Source: Rhizophlyctis rosea
Taxonomy: Eukaryota; Chytridiomycota; Chytridiomycetes; Rhizophlyctidales; Rhizophlyctidaceae
DNA: 64,000 nt
Assembly (NCBI GenBank): GCA_027596075.1
Contig: JADGJC010000037.1
Coordinates: 78,731 to 142,730 of the forward strand
Direction of reading: 5' to 3'
Under the pieces are notes generated by a model. That model was not told the origin of the DNA and made no database searches. It worked only from the letters and a program-made list of their open reading frames with translations. Position numbers and translations under genes: made by a program. Positions 57,491 through 64,000 of the stretch are shown here, one piece after another. Each line of letters begins with the position of its first letter. The stretch's first letter is position 1.

Positions 57491-60400
57491 ATGCTCGCCA
57501 CTCCCGCTCTCACCGACCCAGAACTCCCAAACGTCAAACCGCTTTCCCTCCAAGGTGTCCGCCTAGCCTACCTCCAAACATTCATTGAAGAATGTGGTGG
57601 TCGCCAGGCCCTTGAAACATTGACGACGGCTGACGTGTGCGAACGCTTCATTAAACCTCGCACGGATGAAACCAAATCCCTATGTGACCACCTGTTAAAC
57701 GACTATCCCTCCATCAACCCGTCCTTTGGTCATCGTTCAATCAAGGATGTTTCAAACAATGCCCTCTCTGTCCACAACCTCTCGATCAATGACCTCTCGA
57801 TTCATGACCTGCCAGCCAAGGATTCACCAATCCAAAACGTCCCGAGCAGCGGCCTTGCGAGCAATGAGCATTCGGCTGAAGGACGTTCATCCTGCAACAA
57901 AATGCCCGCCAGCGATATGTCATCCAACGTGACTTCCGACGACCGCTCCACCAACAATGTTGCCGCCGCCAACGAAGTGGCCTGCATCAATCGCCCCATT
58001 GATAATATATCTGTTCCAGACGCTATATCTTTCATCAAACTTCCCGCCAATAACCTCTTGACCTCTAAACATCCTGCTTTCAATGATTGTCCAGATCAAC
58101 ATCTCCCCTTTGCTAATCTCACCGCCGACCTTTCCTCCTCTCATCTCCCAACTGCCATTACCGACCTCTGTGCTCCGATTTCCTCCACTACTTCCTTCAA
58201 CCTCCCTCTTGACCCCACCGACCTCCCTTCCACTCACCTCCTCTCCTCCGACCTCACTGCCTCGGTTCCCTTCTCCCCATCCACCAACCTTGCCTCCTCC
58301 GACCTCCCCTCCTCCGATCTCCTCGCCTCCGTTCCCCCCTCCGCCGACCTCCCTTCCGCCGACCTTCCATCCGCCGATCTCCCTCCCTTCCATCTTCACT
58401 CCTCCGTCGTCCCTGCTTCACCTCTCCCCTCTGCCGACCTTCCCTCCGCCAACATCCCCTCCGCCAACATATGCGCACCCGTCCTTCTTCCCTCCATCAT
58501 CCCATCTGATCACCTCCCGCCAAATGTATCCCTCACCGGCACCGCCAACTGGTTCATCAGTCACTCCTGGCAATATGTCTTCCTTGAAGTTGTGGACGCC
58601 ATCACTACGTTCTTTGAGAATCAAGAAGCAAAGGACGAAGTCATCATTTGGTTCGATCTTTTCTCTCTCCCGCAACACCAGCGCACAACCGTCACGCCAG
58701 AATTCTTACAAACCACATTCAAGGATGCTATCTCCTCTATGGGCAACGTCTTAATGGTACTGACGCCATGGAATGCTCCCATTACGCTGACCCGTGCATG
58801 GTGCGTGTTTGAGCTCTACGTATGCGCCGAAACCAAATCCAAGTTCCATATCGCCCTTTCGCCGTCCGAAGCGTCCACTTTCCGCAACGCCCTAAAGGAC
58901 AACCCTGAGATCTTTAATGCTGTAATTGCATCCATAAATTCCGAGACTGCAACCATCGAGGCAGACTTAATCGCTATTCGGTCGGCCATCCAGCAAACTG
59001 TAGGTTATTTTACCTTAAACCGGTTGATATTGTCCACCCTGGTCACCTGGATGGTCAATGTTTTACAGTTGCACCTGCAGAGCATTGCTCAGACCGATGG
59101 ACTGGAGTATGCAAAGTGGCAGGCCATTTTGGGAGACCTATATATGGATCAAGGGATGTATGACGAGGCGGAACCACTCGTGGTTGATGCTTTGGATCGA
59201 GTGCGGGGTCTTCTTCACGAAGACGATCCAGTCGTCTTGAATATGGTCGGCTTGGTGGGTGCGCTATATCACGCCCGGGGAAAGTTTGAGCAAGCGGAAT
59301 CGCTGATTGTTGAGTGCTTGGAGGGAAATAGAAGAGCATTTGGAGAGGAACATCCCGCCACCTTGACGGCAATGAACAATGTGGCGGATTTGTACTCCAA
59401 TCAGGGGCAGTACAGTAAAGCGGAGCATATATTTTTGGCCATTCTGGAGAGGAGAAAGCGGATGCAAGACGAGGACCATCCGGGCATGCTGACAACTCTC
59501 CACAATCTCGCTACTTTGTATGGGCTGCAAGGGAAGCGCAAAGAGCAAGAAATGCTGTTCATCGATTGCTGGGAGAGGCGGAAGAGGGTCCTCGGGGAAG
59601 ACCACCCAAACACGCTGTCGACCCAGGCTGCTCTGGCTTGTGTTTATTTCAATCAGTCCGATGGGCAGAAGGCTGGACAACTGTTATCTGACTGCTTGCA
59701 AAGGGAGAGGCGAATACTTGGGGAAGATCATCGGAACACACTCATGACTCTCAGCAACCTGGCGCTTGCGTACAATCAGCAGGGCATGTTCAAGGAGGCG
59801 GAACTTCTGTGTGTGGATTGCTTGGAAAGGAGACGACGTGCCCTTGGGGAGGATCATCCGGATACCCTGGAGACTGTCAACCACCTGGCGTAGATCTATA
59901 ATGACCAAAAATTGTATCAGAAGGCGGAACCTTTGTATGTGATATGCTTGGCGAGTAGACGACGTGTACTTGGGGAGGATCATCCACGAACACTCTCGTC
60001 GCTCCGGCATCTCGCCTGCAATTATGAATGGCAAGAGAAGTACCAAGAGGCGGAAGCAATGTTTGGAGAATGCTTGGAGGGAAGGAGGCATGTTTTGGGG
60101 GAGGATCATCCAGATACGCTTTCGTCCTTCAATGATCTTGCCCGCGTTTATGAATCGCAGGAAAGGTACACCGAGGCTGAGCCATTTGTCAGAGATTGCT
60201 TGGAGGGAAGAAGGCGCGTGTTGGGGGAGGATCATCCAGATATGCTCTCGTCCCTCAACGATCTTGCCCGCATTTATGAATGGCAGGGGAGGTACATAGA
60301 TGCGGAGCCGCTGTACAAAATATGCTTGGGGGCAAGGAGGCGCGTGCTGGGAGATGATCACAAGGATACACTCCACTCCGTCCGGAAACTTGCTTTCAAT

Positions 60401-60628
60401 TATTTCGGGCAGGAGAGGTGCAGAGAGGCTGAGCCGCTGTTTAGAGAATGCTTAGAGATCAGTAGGCGTCTTTGGGGAGCGGATCATAAGGAAACCTTGA
60501 TAGCGGCTGAGAATGTTGCTCGGATCACAGCTCACCTCGAAGACCTCCATGAAGACCGAAAGGCATCCATAACGACTTTCTTGGGGCGCCTGATAGAAAC
60601 GGGGCGGAGATGGGTTGGTGCCACATGA
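57491..60628 (+). CDS. TIR-like (HSW) domain plus kinesin-light-chain-type TPR protein, in-frame TAG
   Basis: One continuous frame of 1045 codons, except for a TAG at 59891-59893 (codon 801). Residues 1-85 form a globular N-terminus (LAYLQTFIEECGG). About 85-345 is disordered with short repeats of the NDLSIHDL and SADLP type. About 350-530 is a TIR-like domain: WFISHSWQYVFLEVVDAI, EVIIWFDLFSLPQHQ, VLMVLTPWNAPITLTRAWCVFELY. WCxxEL is the TIR segment holding the NADase Glu in active members. From about 537 come 42-residue TPRs with GxYxEAE and RRRxLGEDHPDTL signatures, about six before the stop, a seventh containing it, and four and a half after it. Such effector-plus-TPR designs occur in eukaryotic self/non-self systems; that role is inference. 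The stop may be a pseudogene lesion, readthrough or an error. Confidence 0.8.
58110..58500 (+). repeat. Short Ser-Ala-Asp-Leu-Pro coding repeats
   Basis: CTCCCTTCCGCCGAC-like 15-base units repeat imperfectly, encoding SADLPSADLPSADLP and related DLPSSDLLAS. This is an unstable, disordered linker before the TIR-like domain. Confidence 0.85.
59100..60560 (+). repeat. 126-bp tandem TPR units
   Basis: About eleven 42-codon units carry the GAGGATCATCC-type core encoding EDHP. Units at about 60080-60200 and 60205-60325 are close to identical at the DNA level, so expansion or homogenisation is recent. Confidence 0.85.
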
Positions 60629-63600
60629 AGTTTGTCCTAGATACCATTGTATGTAAAGTTCAGATAACGATGTAACATACAAATACCCAAATATGTCAAT
60701 TGTTTTGGTCACTTTCAAGTTGGCGAGCACATCCGAAAGCAACGGACCGCACTAGTAGTTGGGCGTTCCGTTCAATGCGCATCTCAATTTCAGATTGTGC
60801 ATGATTATTTTGATGTAGGGTTGTCATATGTAAAAAAATGGTTAAACCCGGTGACCTGGCCATGCCGCGGTCAGAACTTTCTCAACGTGAGGAAGCATTA
60901 TGCGCTTTCCCGCCATCTTGATCTCGAGTCTGACAAATGGCTTGGGATACCGCGGACTCGCTCGCGCACTCCCTTCAACGCAGCACACAACCTTCTATCC
61001 CATCAGGGCACCTACGAGAGGGGACATTTCAACCTGGCGGACACTTCTGCATCTCTGTATCACAGTTATCACGGATTCCAAGGATGTTGTTGCCGGCTGC
61101 TAAAGATGCTGATCAAATGGCTCGGTAGGTGGAGGAAGCGAGTGCATTGAGCCTTGAGTAAATTTCTTTGTGACGTGTGAATGAGCATTACACAATACAC
61201 TTGTACATTTGATTTGGGGAACATACTACTGTGGACGGTGCATGCAAAGACGAGAGTACAACTGTCATTTTTCTCCACCTCATTCGCCATCCGTGCTGCC
61301 TGAAGTGCGCGATGCCAGGCAATCTTTGCAACATCGGGAGCATAGGAAGGGGCTAAACAAGCGAAAAAAGGCCACAGGCTATGCATTCACAGAGTCAGCA
61401 TGAGCCTACGGAACGAGTACTTACTCATAACTTCACGCCGAGTGCCTGCTTTCGACGTCTCCTCAATGTATAATCCATAGTTTGAGTGTTCTGTAGTTTC
61501 TGTCTCAAATGATGTGGGAGCAGAGAAAGTACACGAGCTCCATTAAACCACTGGACCTGCACACCCAGGCTGGCCTTCTCATCATCCGACGAAACTCAAT
61601 ATCTCATCAAGTGTCTCAGTTTGCTCATTTTTATGGCACTCACTTTTTTGACAACAGAAGTACATAACAAAAAATGCAGAATGGGCACTCAGCCGAACCG
61701 ATATGGAGGCTTGAGGAAGATGAGTCATATTCACAATGAGCAGCATCGTTGGAGTGTGCCCCGCCGCGGACGGATCATCCTGCTTCGCTGTTGTGCATAC
61801 GCCAAGCTCCCATGCTCACGGAACAGCCGTATAAGTTCGGCTGACCATTGCAGCCATGTCAATGAACGGTACTTACCGCCAGAGAAAGTTCGGCGACCAT
61901 GAAATAATCGTCCGGGTAATCAACTGGACGATAGCGGACAATCTCCAGTTCATGATTGGAATATTGCTTCGACGAGCATCAGAGGGGGCCTCTCAAATGC
62001 CAGACGGACAAATGCGGACGTGTGTGTAAAGATGCATGAGGCAGCCGTATCCTTGGTCAGGCTGGTGAGCAAAAGAGTCGGGCCTGATTGCTTACCGAAT
62101 GGTTCCAGGGCAAGCAGCGCCATTGAGCAAGCAGAGGAACTGTCGAAGCGCTCCGGCAACGTCTCTCAAATTTTTTGACGATCTTATCTTCCCTTTCTCG
62201 CTTTTTGCGCACGATGGCCGTACGCCGTAAATTGCGTTCATGCTGTCATCAGTGTTTAGCGCAAAAGGAGGCCCAGTCCAGTGATCGGTCGCACAGAAGA
62301 GTCAGAAGCGCATCAATTTCGAGTTCTCCACCTCGGTCCATTTTGTTCGCAGCGTTGATGTTTTATAATTACGGGTAAAGTAGATATGGTCGGGATGTGG
62401 CGCCTTCATTGACAAAAATGTGGATCGCTATACTGGGGTAACTTCTTTTCCGTGCCCCTGTTTGGAGGAACAAAAGGAAAATGAAGCGCTGTTCATTCTT
62501 CCATAAAAGTCCAGGACAATAACCGGGTGGTACTCCTCGTGAGAAGAGTGTCCAGGCTTTTCCCTGTCTCAAGAGAATATTGCCCATATTATCAGATAAG
62601 CGTCGTTTGGACTCTCCCGAAACAAAAGGGCGTCTGGATTGAAGGCATCAGGTGGAAGTCATAAACGAATTTGCGTGGAACGTCACATTCCTGCTGTGAA
62701 GCCAATCATTCCAACCAGGCAATAGCGAGACAGCACTTCTATTACCACATTTCTGTTACAGAAAGAGGGTTGGACTGTTCAGCGCGGAAGGCATCAAAAA
62801 TATGTCCGTGGCGGTTAAAATTGCTCAAGACACGAATGAAAGCTGCTGTCCAAGCTCTGCAACATGCTTCGAGCATCCAATCTGATAGGCGAAGTTTGCG
62901 TCTGAAGTCCAAAGCTGCTTGAGCATGTCCTGGTCTCAAATCTCAGTCAGGTTCTACAGACAACTTGCTGTTTTTTTGTAATACGTCACCGTAAGTATCT
63001 GGATACTAATCCTTTCGGGCAGACGGATTCTGCGTCTCTGTCAGGTCAAAAAGAGGAGGGTCACGCCAAAGAAGACCATGAGGATCACGCACTGTACAGG
63101 GGTTAGCCTGTGGAGGGCATTGCAGCAAAGACAGCAACGAGCGAATGATGGTTGACATTGCGGTTGGCCGGTCCTGCGACAGCAGAACCCAGTCAAAAAG
63201 CTTTCAATCCGTCGACAATGCGCGCAGCTTTTGCACTTTGCACAAGGTTGTTAGCCGACCACACACGACTCGGTGACTGGTTGGCTGCAATCGTGGATTT
63301 GCTGTTGGCAATTGATGTCGTTCATTTTGGAGCAGTCTCATAGCAGCGCCTCACGACGAATGTCGGTTGGAAACAAAAAGATTGCACTTCATACGAACTA
63401 TGGAAGCCAGCGCATATGCGGATGATGGCAAACGCCTGCCATGCGCGGTTCGGGACGTTGTATTTGGGCAATTCCAGAACGCAATGTGTATCTGAGCAAG
63501 TCAGTGCACGGGAACAGCATGGGGTACTTGGATAGCATCACACCATAGGAGATGTCTACTTGTGGCTCCGCGCGTCGCGCGGCCTCATAGGAAGTCTCCA

Positions 63601-64000
63601 GAAAGGCGAATGTACAAAATCAGCCATTTCCGGCAGCCATAAGCGCGATGACGAAATGATAGAAGGCGACCGTGGACGGGTGGCGTTGTTTACAATCAAG
63701 TAAACAAATACGTCTGTTGGGCATCTCTTCCGTGCAACTTCACTTAAAGGTCGGTCCAGAGCGATCCTGCCAGCACTGAGAAGTGCCCTTCGCATATTTG
63801 CATGGCAAGTCTCCATCCTCCGAGGAAAAGACTTCGATCAATGATCCAGATGGATCGAATATGCATACCTCTGAGCTTCCTTTTGGTGAACGAACCCATG
63901 TCCAGGTCACTGTAGCTGTCTCCCTCAGCACAGCAGCCTTATCCGCGCAATCGATCGAAATCACTCCTGCGGACGAAAAAAGCGAACATTTCGGGCTTTT
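60629..64000. other. Gene-poor right edge
   Basis: No frame here has convincing coding bias or a domain. A minus-strand frame at 63740-63964 (PKGSSEVCIFDPSGSL) reads somewhat like protein and could be an exon of a gene extending past the window, but nothing confirms it. Confidence 0.45.

Overview
The window looks like nuclear DNA of a filamentous or chytrid-like fungus. Genes are split by short GT-AG introns (about 45-80 nt, often with a CTAAC-type branch site), start codons sit in C/A-rich leaders, and several proteins are typical of fungi: a GH10 xylanase ending in a family 1 carbohydrate-binding module (CBM1), a Plr1-type pyridoxal reductase, a Caf120/Skg3-like PH protein and an Argonaute. 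A TIR-like domain joined to kinesin-light-chain-type TPRs, two CBM1 proteins and a 10-N gap fit a draft assembly of an early-diverging, plant-debris-degrading fungus. That placement is inference; no marker gene here settles it.

Layout. 1-1150: G-rich, gene-free edge. 1.15-2.27 kb: aldo-keto reductase. 5.2-7.0 kb: small uncertain genes. 6.97-8.5 kb (-): WD40 protein. 9.7-10.4 kb (+): a small RNA-binding protein, built here from two exons, with one KH domain and two Nab2-like CCCH fingers. 11.2-15.3 kb (+): an 18-exon Argonaute of 891 residues whose slicer tetrad reads D-D-N-S instead of D-E-D-H. 15.8-28.8 kb: a local family of at least five genes or gene remnants on both strands. Each encodes a short N-terminal membrane helix, a variable linker, an F-box-like motif and two conserved C-terminal blocks; two copies are clearly broken (one split and inverted, one with an internal deletion). 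29.7-30.9 kb (-): secreted bulb-lectin-like protein with a C-terminal CBM1. 31.4-32.7 kb (+): polytopic membrane protein resembling TspO-type tryptophan-rich sensory proteins. 33.1-35.0 kb: divergent pair, a tail-anchored coiled-coil protein (-) and a proline-rich membrane protein (+). 39.3-40.0 kb (-): GPI-type small secreted protein with a Ly6-like cysteine pattern. 45.5-51.3 kb (+): 1900-residue Caf120/Skg3-like PH protein with long low-complexity tails. 53.3-54.6 kb (+): xylanase. 56.1-56.8 kb (-): F-box protein. 57.5-60.6 kb (+): TIR-like/TPR protein interrupted by an in-frame TAG. The rest, notably 35.0-39.3, 40.0-45.5 and 60.6-64.0 kb, shows no gene I can support.

Themes. The xylanase and the lectin-CBM1 protein would act outside the cell on plant polysaccharide. 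The Argonaute, with the KH/CCCH protein upstream in the same orientation, suggests RNA-based regulation, probably without target cleavage by this Argonaute. The F-box-like family and the TIR-like/TPR protein show the fast duplication, decay and internal-repeat change expected of variable recognition or turnover genes.
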